From Chloroflexota bacterium (GTDB lineage: Bacteria > Chloroflexota > Limnocylindria > Limnocylindrales > CSP1-4), in contig JAJYLZ010000017.1 in NCBI GenBank assembly GCA_021787395.1, positions 1 through 59,995 of the forward strand: a stretch of 59,995 nt of DNA, read 5' to 3'. Below the pieces are notes generated by a model. It did no database searches. It was not told the origin of the DNA and saw only the letters and a list, made by a program, of their open reading frames with translations. Within the stretch, counting starts at the first letter, position 1; every line of letters starts with the position of its first letter. The translations under genes were made by a program, and so were the position numbers. Shown piece by piece: positions 1 through 7,515 of this stretch.

Positions 1-1056
1 GAGCCGCAGAGCTGGGAGCTGGCGACCGTCGGCGGCTGGGTGGCGGCACGCGGGTCGGGGCTCAAGAGCCTGGGCGCCGGGCGGATCGAGCAGCTGTTCG
101 CCGGCGGCACCCTCGAGGCGCCGGCCGGCACGCTGGTGATGGCTCCGCACCCGGCGTCTGCCGCTGGACCCGACCTGCGCCAGCTGGTCCTCGGCTCGGA
201 GGGCCGCCTGGGCATCCTCACCGAGGCTGTCCTGCGGGCCGCCCCTCACCCCGAGATCGAGCGCATGGACGCGTGGGCGCTGCCGGACTGGCCAGACGCC
301 CTCGACGCCGTGCGCGAGCTCGTCCAGGAGCGCCCGGGCCTGTCGCTCCTGCGCCTGTCCACCGCCGCCGAGACCCGCACGCTCCTCGCCTTCGCCGACA
401 GGCCCGCGCAGACGCGCGCGCTGGAGGCCTACGTGCGGGCGCGCCGCCGGCCCCGCGGCTGGGTCCTCGTGCTCACGGGCGTGGCGGGCCGGGCCCGTAC
501 GGCGCGGGCCGCGCGGGCCGAGGCCGGGGCCGTCCTCGGCGGCCGCGGGGGCATCCGCCTGCCGGCGCTCGCCGAGGCGTGGTCGCGGACGCGCTTCCGC
601 TCGCCCTACCTGCGCAACGCCCTGTGGTCGGCCGGGTACGCCTCAGACACGCTCGAGACGGCGACCGACTGGACGCACGTGCCCGGCCTGCTGGCCCGCC
701 TGGAGGCCGCTCTCGCGCACGCGCTCGAGCCGTGGAACGAGCGGGTGCACGTGTTCACGCACCTCTCGCACCTCTACCCGTCGGGGTCGAGCCTGTACGT
801 GACCTACATCTTCCGGCTGGCGGTGGACCCGGACGAGACGCTCGCCCGCTGGAGGGCGCTCAAGACGGCCGCCAGCCTGACGATCGCCGCCGACGGCGCG
901 ACGATCAGCCACCACCACGGCGTGGGCGTCGACCACGCGCCCTACCTCGCGGGCGAGAAGGGACCGCTCGGGATGGCCGCCCTCGAGGCGGTGGCGCGGA
1001 CGTTCGACCCCGACGGGATGATGAACCCGGGCGTGCTGCTGCCGGGCCCGCGGTGA
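1..1056 (+). CDS. FAD-binding oxidase, ADPS-like (5' partial)
   Basis: The reading frame is open from base 1, so the gene begins outside the window; 351 residues are visible. The start ATVGGW, then RIEQLFAGG, and LVLGSEGRLGILTEA match the second half of the FAD_binding_4 fold of alkyldihydroxyacetonephosphate-synthase-like flavoenzymes. The C-terminal half has the family's SHHHGVG-type loop (residues ISHHHGVGVDHAPYL) and ends in FDPDGMMNPGVLLPG, the usual tail. ADPS-like bacterial proteins often act on glycerol-phosphate or hydroxy-acid substrates; the exact substrate cannot be read here. Its stop codon overlaps the start of an FGGY kinase (GTGA), so the two are translationally coupled and probably share a pathway. 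Confidence 0.85.
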   Translation, partial: EPQSWELATVGGWVAARGSGLKSLGAGRIEQLFAGGTLEAPAGTLVMAPHPASAAGPDLRQLVLGSEGRLGILTEAVLRAAPHPEIERMDAWALPDWPDALDAVRELVQERPGLSLLRLSTAAETRTLLAFADRPAQTRALEAYVRARRRPRGWVLVLTGVAGRARTARAARAEAGAVLGGRGGIRLPALAEAWSRTRFRSPYLRNALWSAGYASDTLETATDWTHVPGLLARLEAALAHALEPWNERVHVFTHLSHLYPSGSSLYVTYIFRLAVDPDETLARWRALKTAASLTIAADGATISHHHGVGVDHAPYLAGEKGPLGMAALEAVARTFDPDGMMNPGVLLPGPR

Positions 1057-2618
1057 CCGCGGCGGACCGGCTCCTGGCGCTCGACGTCGGCACGCAGAGC
1101 GTGCGGGCGATGGTGTTCGACCCGGTCGGGAACCTGCTTGCGCGCACCAAGATCCCCATCGAGCCCTGCCTGCCGGGTCCGCCCGGCGACTGCGAGCAGG
1201 ATGCCGACCTGTACTGGCAGGCCCTGGGCGAGGCGTGTCGCGCGCTGTGGCAGCAGCCCGGCATCGCGAAGGACGCGATCGCCGGCGTGGCCTTGACGAC
1301 GCAGCGCGGCACGGTCGTCCCGACCGACGCCGACGGCGAGCCGCTGCGGCGGGCGATGGTCTGGCTCGACCGCCGCCGCGCCGAGGGGCTGCCGCGGATC
1401 GGCGGCAGGTGGGGCCTCGCGTTCCGGGCTGCCCGCGCCACCGAGACGGTGGCCACGTTCCAGGCCGAGGCCGAGGCGAACGTCCTCGCCCGCGCGGAGC
1501 CCGAGATGTGGTCGCGGGTCCGGCGCTACCTGTTCCTGTCCGGGTTCCTCGTGCACCGCCTGACCGGGCGCTTCGCGGACAGCATCGCGGCCCAGGTGGG
1601 CTACGTGCCGTTCGACTTCAAGGGCCTCCGGTGGGCGGCGGGCGGCGACTGGAAGTGGCTCGCCGTCCCGATCGACCGGGCTTGGCTGCCCGACCTCGTC
1701 CGACCGGGCGACCCGATCGCGCGGATCACGCCGGCCGCCGCCGAGGCGACGGGCATCCCGGCAGGCCTGCCGCTGATCGCGGCCGCGGGCGACAAGGCGT
1801 GCGAGGTGCTGGGCTCCGGGGCCCTCGACCCGCACGTGGGCGCCATCTCGCTGGGCACGACCGCCACGTTCAACACGACGCACCGCCGGTACGTCGAGGT
1901 CATCCCGATGGTGCCGCCCTACCCGGCGGCCGTCCCCGACGCGTACAGCCTCGAGGTCCAGGTCTACCGCGGGTTCTGGATGATCGAGTGGTTCAAGCGC
2001 GAGTTCGGCGCAGCCGAGGTGGCCCGGGCGCGTGAACTCGGCGTGGACCCCGAGATGCTGTTCGACGACCTCGTCGCGGCGACGCCGCCGGGCTCGATGG
2101 GCCTGGTGCTCCAGCCGTACTGGTCGCCCGGCGTGCGGATCCCGGGGCCCGAGGCGAAGGGCGCCGTGATCGGCTGGGGCGACGTCCACACCCGCGCCCA
2201 CCTGTACCGCTCGATCCTCGAGGGCCTCGCCTACGCCCTCCGGGAGGGCATGGAGCGGACCGGTCGGCGCTCGAGGGTGCCCGTCACCGAGATCCGCGTA
2301 TCCGGCGGCGGCAGCCAGAGCCCGGCGGCCGTGCAGCTCGTCGCCGACGTGTTCGGCCTGCCGGCAAAGCGGCCCCACACCCACGAGACGAGCGGCCTCG
2401 GCGCGGCGATCGACGCGGCGGTGGGCCTGGGCATCCACCCGTCGTTCGAGGCCGCCGTGGCGGCCATGACGCGCACGGCCGAGACGCGCGACCCGGACCC
2501 CGCCGCCCACGCCCTCTACGACGAGCTGTACCGGACGGCGTACCTGCGCCTGTACCGACAGCTCCGCCCGCTGTACCGCGAGATCCGGCGGATCACCGGG
2601 TATCCGCCCGAGGCCTAG
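1053..2618 (+). CDS. FGGY-family carbohydrate kinase
   Basis: A 521-residue sugar or polyol kinase. The N-terminus LLALDVGTQSVRAMVFD is the FGGY phosphate-binding motif, TTQRGTVVPTD and ISLGTTATFNTT sit in the two ASKHA lobes, and VSGGGSQSPAAVQLVADVFG is the C-terminal FGGY signature region. The GTG start at 1053 was chosen because the sequence upstream is the other gene, the fold begins at residue 7, and GTGA overlaps the oxidase stop. The substrate (xylulose-, glycerol- or erythritol-like) cannot be assigned. Coupling to an ADPS-like FAD oxidase suggests phosphorylation and oxidation of a glycerol-type or sugar metabolite; that is inference. Confidence 0.88.
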   Translation: MTAADRLLALDVGTQSVRAMVFDPVGNLLARTKIPIEPCLPGPPGDCEQDADLYWQALGEACRALWQQPGIAKDAIAGVALTTQRGTVVPTDADGEPLRRAMVWLDRRRAEGLPRIGGRWGLAFRAARATETVATFQAEAEANVLARAEPEMWSRVRRYLFLSGFLVHRLTGRFADSIAAQVGYVPFDFKGLRWAAGGDWKWLAVPIDRAWLPDLVRPGDPIARITPAAAEATGIPAGLPLIAAAGDKACEVLGSGALDPHVGAISLGTTATFNTTHRRYVEVIPMVPPYPAAVPDAYSLEVQVYRGFWMIEWFKREFGAAEVARARELGVDPEMLFDDLVAATPPGSMGLVLQPYWSPGVRIPGPEAKGAVIGWGDVHTRAHLYRSILEGLAYALREGMERTGRRSRVPVTEIRVSGGGSQSPAAVQLVADVFGLPAKRPHTHETSGLGAAIDAAVGLGIHPSFEAAVAAMTRTAETRDPDPAAHALYDELYRTAYLRLYRQLRPLYREIRRITGYPPEA

Positions 2619-2642
2619 TTGCGGTTTGCGGTCGCGCCTGTC

Positions 2643-2683
2643 GGCCCGATCGGGTCCCGAGCGCCCGGCGAGCCGATCGGGCC
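2643..2683 (+). terminator. GC hairpin after FGGY kinase
   Basis: GGCCCGATCGG (2643-2653) is perfectly complementary to CCGATCGGGCC (2673-2683), an 11-bp stem with a 19-nt loop starting 25 nt after the kinase stop. There is no T tract, so it would be a weak or Rho-assisted terminator. Confidence 0.45.
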
Positions 2684-2708
2684 AGCCGGTGCCGGCCGTC
2701 CGGACCAT

Positions 2709-2737
2709 TTGACAGCCGCGCCGGTTCGCCCCATGCT
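2709..2737 (+). promoter_or_regulatory. possible promoter of the small zinc-ribbon gene
   Basis: TTGACA (2709-2714), 17-bp spacer, CATGCT (2732-2737). The -35 is perfect and the -10 weak. If real, it would give a leader of about 165 nt before the ATG at 2908. Confidence 0.35.
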
Positions 2738-2907
2738 CACGCATATCGCCCGATGGATTGCGGCCGCCAGGCCCTTCGCCCACACCGCGAACCCGCCGCC
2801 GCACCGGGCCCAATGAACGCCGCTCCGGCCTCCGAATGCCACGGCCGTTGGAGCTGCAGGGCACCCCGTCCAAGACCCGACGGAGCCCGGAAAGGAACAA
2901 CCGTCAC

Positions 2908-3096
2908 ATGCTCTCCCGCGCTACCACGAACGCCGTGACATCACGCGCGTCCTCGATGCGCCGGCTGCGCCGCCGCGCCTCGAACGCCGGGCGCCTGTAC
3001 TGCGCGACCAACGGCTGCACCAGCTTCCTGGTGATCGACGAGGCGGCCGGCATCGCGCACTGCGAGATCTGCGGCTACACGCGCCGGCTCCACTAG
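2908..3096 (+). CDS. 62-residue zinc-ribbon-like protein
   Basis: A very small basic protein. About 30 Arg/Ser/Ala-rich residues precede a C-terminal four-cysteine cluster: CATNGC (C-x4-C), then 18 residues on HCEIC (C-x2-C), followed by GYTRRLH. This looks like a compact zinc ribbon, as in rubredoxin-like or ribosome-associated mini-proteins. I chose ATG 2908 because AAAGGA lies 11 nt upstream and the cysteine module is the only structured part. It stands alone between an FGGY kinase and an aminotransferase gene. Function unknown; nucleic-acid binding is a guess from charge and fold. Confidence 0.6.
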   Translation: MLSRATTNAVTSRASSMRRLRRRASNAGRLYCATNGCTSFLVIDEAAGIAHCEICGYTRRLH

Positions 3097-3239
3097 CCGA
3101 GGCCGGGCATCAGACGCCCGGTCCACCACATCCCGAGTCTGCGGCCGACCCCAGCGCGCGGTCGGCCCGCTCGTCTCCAGCGGTTCGCGCCGCTGGCCCC
3201 GTCCCCGCCCGGGTGCCCTGCCCGCCCAGCGCGACGGAG

Positions 3240-3268
3240 TTGCCTGCACTCCCCTGCCCCCGGACAAT
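3240..3268 (+). promoter_or_regulatory. candidate promoter of aminotransferase gene
   Basis: TTGCCT (3240-3245), 17-bp spacer, GACAAT (3263-3268), about 40 nt before a GGAAGGAG ribosome site and the ATG at 3316. Confidence 0.4.
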
Positions 3269-3315
3269 CGTGCCGGCGTCGCGCCGCGCGCACCCGCAGC
3301 CGGGGAAGGAGCTCC

Positions 3316-4680
3316 ATGACCACTGACCGCACCATCGACCGCGCCCGCCTGGAGCGCCTCATGGCGTCGGAGCTGGCGGCCTTCGAGCGCGCGAACCCCC
3401 GATCCCGGGCGCTGTTCGAGCGGGCGCAGGGCTCCCTGCTCGACGGCGTGCCCATGAACTGGATGGTCAAGTGGGCCGGCGCCTTCCCGCTATTCGTGGA
3501 CTCGGCGTCGGGCGCCCGCTTCCGCGACGTGGACGGCCACGAGTACGTGGACCTGTGCCTGGGCGACACCGGTGCGATGGCCGGCCACGGGCCCGAGGCG
3601 ACGATCCGCGCCGTGGAGGCGCAGTTGCGCCGCGGCATCACGCACATGCTGCCCACCGAGGACGCGATCGCCGCGGGCGAGGAGCTCCGGCGCCGCTTCG
3701 GCCCCCGCTACTGGCAGTTCACGCTCACCGCCACCGACGCCAACCGGTTCACGATCCGGCTCGCCCGGCACATCACCGGCCGGTCCAAGATCGTGGTCCA
3801 CAACCACTGCTACCACGGCTCCGTGGACGAGACGTTCGCGGTCATCGGGCCGGACGGGTCCGCGGTCGCCCGGCGGGGCAACATCGGCGGGCCGGTGCCC
3901 CTCGCGGAGACGACGCGGGTGGTGGAGATCAACGACCTCGACGCCCTCGAGCGGGAGCTCGCGAACGGCGACGTGGCCGCCTGCCTGTTCGAGCCCGCCC
4001 TGACCAACGTCGGGATCGTGCTGCCCGAGCCCGGCTACCACGAGGGCGTCCGCGAGCTGACCCGCAGGTACGGGACGCTTCTCGTCAACGACGAGACCCA
4101 CACGATCTGTGCCGGGCCCGGCGGCTACACGGGGGCGCACGGCCTCCACCCCGACTTCGTGACCATCGGCAAGACGATCGGCGGCGGGATCCCGGCGGCG
4201 GCCTACGGCTTCACCGAGGAGGTGGGCGACCGGATCCGGCGCGCCGTCGACCGCGAGGATTCCGACGTCGGCGGCGTCGGCGGCACGCTGGCCGGCAATG
4301 CGCTGTCGCTGGCGGCCATCCGGGCCACGCTGACCGAGGTCCTGACCGACGAGGCCTTCGCGCGGATGATCCCGCTGGCCGAGCGGTTCGAGGCGGGCGT
4401 CAACGGGGTGCTGCGCGCCCGCGACGTCCCGTGGCACGTCACCCGCCTGGGGGCCCGCGCGGAGTACCACTTCCTCGCCCAGCCGCCCCGCAACGGCACC
4501 GCGCTGCACGACGCGGCCGATCCGGAGCTCGAGCGCTTCCTGCACCTGTGGGCGATGAACCGCGGCGTGCTGATGACGCCGTTCCACAACATGGCGCTGA
4601 TGTCACCGGCAACGACCGCCGCGGACGTGGACCGCCACACGGCGGTGTTCGCGGAGGCGGTCGACGCGCTGTTCGGGTAG
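3316..4680 (+). CDS. class III PLP aminotransferase, GSA-aminomutase-like
   Basis: 454 residues, start ATG with GGAAGGAG 8 nt upstream. The motif LVNDETHTICAGPGGYTG supplies the cofactor-ring aspartate, and TIGKTIGGGIPAAAYG carries the Schiff-base lysine, as in glutamate-1-semialdehyde aminomutase and related omega-aminotransferases. DVDGHEYVDLCLGDTGAMAGHGP is the typical substrate-entry segment of the GSA-like subgroup annotated as aspartate-aminotransferase-family proteins. No heme-biosynthesis gene is nearby, so a role as HemL is not supported; a transaminase of unknown amine donor is the safer call. It is monocistronic, ending 6 nt before the convergent GNAT gene. Confidence 0.88.
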   Translation: MTTDRTIDRARLERLMASELAAFERANPRSRALFERAQGSLLDGVPMNWMVKWAGAFPLFVDSASGARFRDVDGHEYVDLCLGDTGAMAGHGPEATIRAVEAQLRRGITHMLPTEDAIAAGEELRRRFGPRYWQFTLTATDANRFTIRLARHITGRSKIVVHNHCYHGSVDETFAVIGPDGSAVARRGNIGGPVPLAETTRVVEINDLDALERELANGDVAACLFEPALTNVGIVLPEPGYHEGVRELTRRYGTLLVNDETHTICAGPGGYTGAHGLHPDFVTIGKTIGGGIPAAAYGFTEEVGDRIRRAVDREDSDVGGVGGTLAGNALSLAAIRATLTEVLTDEAFARMIPLAERFEAGVNGVLRARDVPWHVTRLGARAEYHFLAQPPRNGTALHDAADPELERFLHLWAMNRGVLMTPFHNMALMSPATTAADVDRHTAVFAEAVDALFG

Positions 4681-4686
4681 CCGCGG

Positions 4687-5259
4687 TCACTCGCCGGCGG
4701 CGGCGGTCTCACGGTCCTCGAGGCGTGCCCGACGCCACCAGCGCCGCTCGCGCACCAGCTCGCCGGCGATCTCGTCGGTCAGCTCCTGGCCGGGGACGAA
4801 GCCGCGCGCGGCGTAGAAGGGCTCGGCCAGGTCGTTGTCCAGCAGGACGTCTGCGGCGAGGTCCTCGTCGGGGTGCGCGTCCCCCACCGCCTCGACCAGC
4901 GCTGTCCCCAGGCCCCGGCCCCGAGCCCCCGGAAGCGTATAGATCGCCACCAGCTGGACGTGGTCACCGTGCGCTGCCGCCTCGGCGAACGCCTGCACGT
5001 AGGCTGCACCGGCCCCATTCCCCGCCACGAGCACCTCGTGGCGCTCGATCCGCACGCCGATGCGCTCCTCGCTGTAGGCGGCGGCGAGGAACCGCTCGAT
5101 CGCCTCCGGGGTCACACGGCCCGCGTAGGTCGCCCGCCACGCTGCCACCGCCACCTCGCGGATCGCGGGCACGTCGGAGGCCAGGGCGGGCCGCACCCAG
5201 GCGGACCCGTCGTCCGGGGGCGTGCGTGGGGCATCCTCGAGCGTGCGGGGGGGTTCCAC
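4687..5259 (-). CDS. GNAT-family N-acetyltransferase
   Basis: 190 residues. VRPALASDVPAIREVAVAAWR is the N-terminal GNAT strand-helix, and VQLVAIYTLPGARGRGLGTALV contains the acetyl-CoA pyrophosphate loop (R-G-x-G-L-G). AEPFYAARGFVPGQEL is the usual C-terminal motif. The substrate is unknown. The GTG start at 5259 lies 6 nt after a TAGACT hexamer, so the mRNA is probably leaderless. It is convergent with the aminotransferase gene. Confidence 0.85.
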   Translation of the reverse strand: MEPPRTLEDAPRTPPDDGSAWVRPALASDVPAIREVAVAAWRATYAGRVTPEAIERFLAAAYSEERIGVRIERHEVLVAGNGAGAAYVQAFAEAAAHGDHVQLVAIYTLPGARGRGLGTALVEAVGDAHPDEDLAADVLLDNDLAEPFYAARGFVPGQELTDEIAGELVRERRWWRRARLEDRETAAAGE

Positions 5260-5265
5260 GGGCGG

Positions 5266-5271
5266 AGTCTA
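5266..5271 (-). promoter_or_regulatory. leaderless -10 box of GNAT gene
   Basis: TAGACT on the minus strand, 6 nt before the GTG start, matching the TANNNT-(6/7)-RTG pattern seen at many genes of this window. Confidence 0.5.
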
Positions 5272-5309
5272 GAGGCTCGAGCGGGTCGGCGCCCGCGCGG
5301 CCCGAGCGG

Positions 5310-6590
5310 CTACGCCCCCAGCGTCTCCACGACCCAGGCGGCCAGCACCCGGGCGCACGCCTCGACCTCGGCCAGCGGGACCCGCTCGTCGGCACCGTGG
5401 GCGAGCCGCACGTCGCCCGGCCCGTACACCACGCACGGGGTGTCGCCGACGTCGATGAACAGCCGCATGTCGCACCCGTAGGGCACGCCAACGCTGGGAG
5501 GCTCCGCGCCGGTGACCGCGCCCGCGGCAGCGGCGAGCCCGGCCGGCAGCGGGTGGTCCGCGGCGACCCGTGACGAGCCGAAGCGAGCCCCGGTGATCTC
5601 CACGCTCGCCGGGTGCTCCCGCAGGAAGGGGTCCGCCGCGCAGGCCGCGGCGATGCAGGCGCGGAGCTCGCCCTCAGCCTGCTCGGGCGTCTGGCCCAGC
5701 CGGACGCCGTAGCGGCCTTCCGCGACCACGCGGTCCATCACCGTGGACGCCCACTCCCCGCCCGACACCTTGCCGACCATCGACGGGTACGGCATCCCGA
5801 GCGCGGCCAGCAGCGGGTCAGCCTCGCCCGCGGCGCGGCGCGCCTCGTCCGCCTCGAGCGCGGCGATCAGGGTCTGGAGGTTGGCCAGCGCGGACACGCC
5901 CTCGGTGCGACGGCTGGCGTGGGCCGCCCGGCCCGGCACCGTGAGGCGGAACGTGATCGCCCCGGCGTGCGCGATCACCAGCTGCAGCCCGGTGGGCTCG
6001 GTGATCACCGCCATGTCGCCGACCGCGCCCGCCCGGATCGCGGCCAGGGTGCCCTGCCCGCCGTCCTCCTCGGACGGGACGAGCGCGACCATCAGCTCCC
6101 CGCGCAGGCGGGCCAGGGCGCCGCTGTCCCGCAGGGCGCGGACCGCGCCCAGGATCGACGCCAGGCCGCCCTTCATGTCGCACGCGCCCCGGCCGTGCAA
6201 CTCCCCGTCCACGACCTCGCCCGAGAACGGCGGCCGGGTCCAGGTCGCCGGATCGCCCGCGGGCACCACGTCGGTGTGGCCCGACAGGACGACGCGGCGG
6301 CCGCCGGGCCGCCCGGCCCGCCCGAGCACCACGGTCAGCGAGGAGCGGGGCACCTCCTCGCCCGGCCAGGCCGGGTCGTCGCGGATGTCGGCGGGGTTGG
6401 GGGTGAACATCTCGACCTCGAGGCCCAGCGCCTCCAGCCGGTCCGCCAGGCTCGCCGCGATCGCGTCCTCGTCCCCGGTGACGCTCGGGGTGCGGACCAG
6501 CGCGGCGAGGTCCGAGGCCAGGCGCGCCGGGTCGACGGCGCCGGCCGCCGCGAGCGCCGCGCCGGAGAGGGTGCCGCCGGTCGTCGCCAC
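5310..6590 (-). CDS. M20-family metallohydrolase (ArgE/DapE/ACY1-like)
   Basis: About 426 residues. All five expected metal-ligand motifs are present: SGHTDVVPAGD, GRGACDMKGG, VPSEEDGGQG (catalytic Glu-Glu), VITEPTG and the late LAHGADE histidine. The dimerisation lid lies between VITEPTG and PYGCDMRLF. M20 enzymes remove acyl groups from amino acids or dipeptides, as ArgE and DapE do. The GTG start at 6590, 5 nt after the stop of the upstream guanidino-hydrolase gene, was chosen because the fold starts about 12 residues later; the longer open frame overlaps that gene. Tight spacing indicates an operon, suggesting a role in breaking down an acylated or modified arginine-type compound (inference). 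Confidence 0.85.
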   Translation of the reverse strand: MATTGGTLSGAALAAAGAVDPARLASDLAALVRTPSVTGDEDAIAASLADRLEALGLEVEMFTPNPADIRDDPAWPGEEVPRSSLTVVLGRAGRPGGRRVVLSGHTDVVPAGDPATWTRPPFSGEVVDGELHGRGACDMKGGLASILGAVRALRDSGALARLRGELMVALVPSEEDGGQGTLAAIRAGAVGDMAVITEPTGLQLVIAHAGAITFRLTVPGRAAHASRRTEGVSALANLQTLIAALEADEARRAAGEADPLLAALGMPYPSMVGKVSGGEWASTVMDRVVAEGRYGVRLGQTPEQAEGELRACIAAACAADPFLREHPASVEITGARFGSSRVAADHPLPAGLAAAAGAVTGAEPPSVGVPYGCDMRLFIDVGDTPCVVYGPGDVRLAHGADERVPLAEVEACARVLAAWVVETLGA

Positions 6591-6595
6591 CGCCG

Positions 6596-7462
6596 TCAGC
6601 CGCGCAGCACGGGTCGCGTCAGGCAGGTCACGCCACCCGAGCCGTTCTCGCCCACCTCGCGCAGCGGGACCGCGTGGACCTCGATCCCGGCCGCCTCCAT
6701 CCGGCGCCGGGTCACCGGGTTGCCCTCCGCGGCCACCACCACGCCCGGGCGGACCGCCAGCACGTTGCAGCCCAGCGTCGGGTACTCCTCCTCGGGCACC
6801 TCGATCAGCCGGACCCCCAGGTCGGCCAGCAGCTCGTGCAGGCCGACCGGCAGCAGCGGCAGGAACACCACGGCCGCGTCGTCGGCCAGCGGGGACACCA
6901 CCGACAGCAGGTGGACCAGCTCCGCCGGCCCCCTCCAGTACGGCAGGTCGAAGATCCGGACGTCGCCGCCCACGATGCCCGCCAGCTGGCGGGCTCCCTC
7001 GTCGTTGGTCCGCAGCGAGCGGCCGATGCACAGCAGGTCCGGGCGCAGCCAGAACGTGTCGCCGCCCTCGACCGTGCCGCGCCCGGAGATCCGGCCCAGC
7101 GTCGGGATCCCGCGGCCCGCCGTCCACGCCTCGAGCACCGTCGGCTCGCCGCTCCGGTTCGGCTTGCCCGGCGCCAGCGGGATGGCGCCGCCGTCGGCCA
7201 CCAGGAGCGGGTCGAACACGTAGACCAGGTCGGGGTCCTCGGTCTCGGCGTCCAGGTGGTGGACGCGGACGCCCAGCCGGTCGAGCAGCGCCACCAGGCC
7301 GTCGTGCTCGCGGCGGGCCGCGTCGAGGTCCACCGGGCGGAGGAAGCCGGCGGCTGGCTGGTCGAACGCGCGGCCGAAGGCCGGGCCGGGCCGCTTGACG
7401 AGGACCTCGCGCAGCGGCGCGGTCATGGACTGGGCGCCGAAGGCGCGCGTGGGCGTCGTCAT
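6596..7462 (-). CDS. DDAH-like guanidino-group hydrolase (amidinotransferase superfamily)
   Basis: 288 residues with the penteine fold of arginine deiminase and dimethylarginine dimethylaminohydrolase. The catalytic set is visible: E132-G-G-D135, H184 in AELVHLLS, and nucleophile C280 in GSGGVTCLTRP near the C-terminus, as in bacterial DDAH. Length fits DDAH (about 250-290) rather than the longer arginine deiminases. Members hydrolyse arginine or N-methylated arginine to citrulline plus an amine; exact substrate is not determined here. The ATG at 7462 follows TATCCT by 6 nt, a leaderless promoter, and the M20 gene follows within 5 nt. Confidence 0.85.
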   Translation of the reverse strand: MTTPTRAFGAQSMTAPLREVLVKRPGPAFGRAFDQPAAGFLRPVDLDAARREHDGLVALLDRLGVRVHHLDAETEDPDLVYVFDPLLVADGGAIPLAPGKPNRSGEPTVLEAWTAGRGIPTLGRISGRGTVEGGDTFWLRPDLLCIGRSLRTNDEGARQLAGIVGGDVRIFDLPYWRGPAELVHLLSVVSPLADDAAVVFLPLLPVGLHELLADLGVRLIEVPEEEYPTLGCNVLAVRPGVVVAAEGNPVTRRRMEAAGIEVHAVPLREVGENGSGGVTCLTRPVLRG

Positions 7463-7468
7463 GGGCCG

Positions 7469-7474
7469 AGGATA
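7469..7474 (-). promoter_or_regulatory. leaderless -10 box of DDAH-like/M20 operon
   Basis: TATCCT on the minus strand, then CGGCCC and the ATG at 7462; spacing 6 nt. Confidence 0.5.
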
Positions 7475-7515
7475 CGCGTCCGCCGGCCGTCCGGCCCGAT
7501 GCCGGGCGCGGATCC

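Noticed and set aside
942..2900. 652-codon minus-strand frame opposite the FGGY kinase, and many similar long frames
   Set aside because: These are Arg/Gly/Pro/Ala-rich antisense or shifted readings caused by the high GC; the overlapping genes have clear conserved motifs.
3316..4680. Calling the class III aminotransferase HemL (GSA aminomutase)
   Set aside because: Motifs are shared by the whole GSA-like group and no tetrapyrrole gene is nearby.
5310..7127. Extended 605-residue start for the M20 protein
   Set aside because: The added N-terminus lies inside the DDAH-like gene and is low-complexity; GTG 6590 fits the fold and operon spacing.
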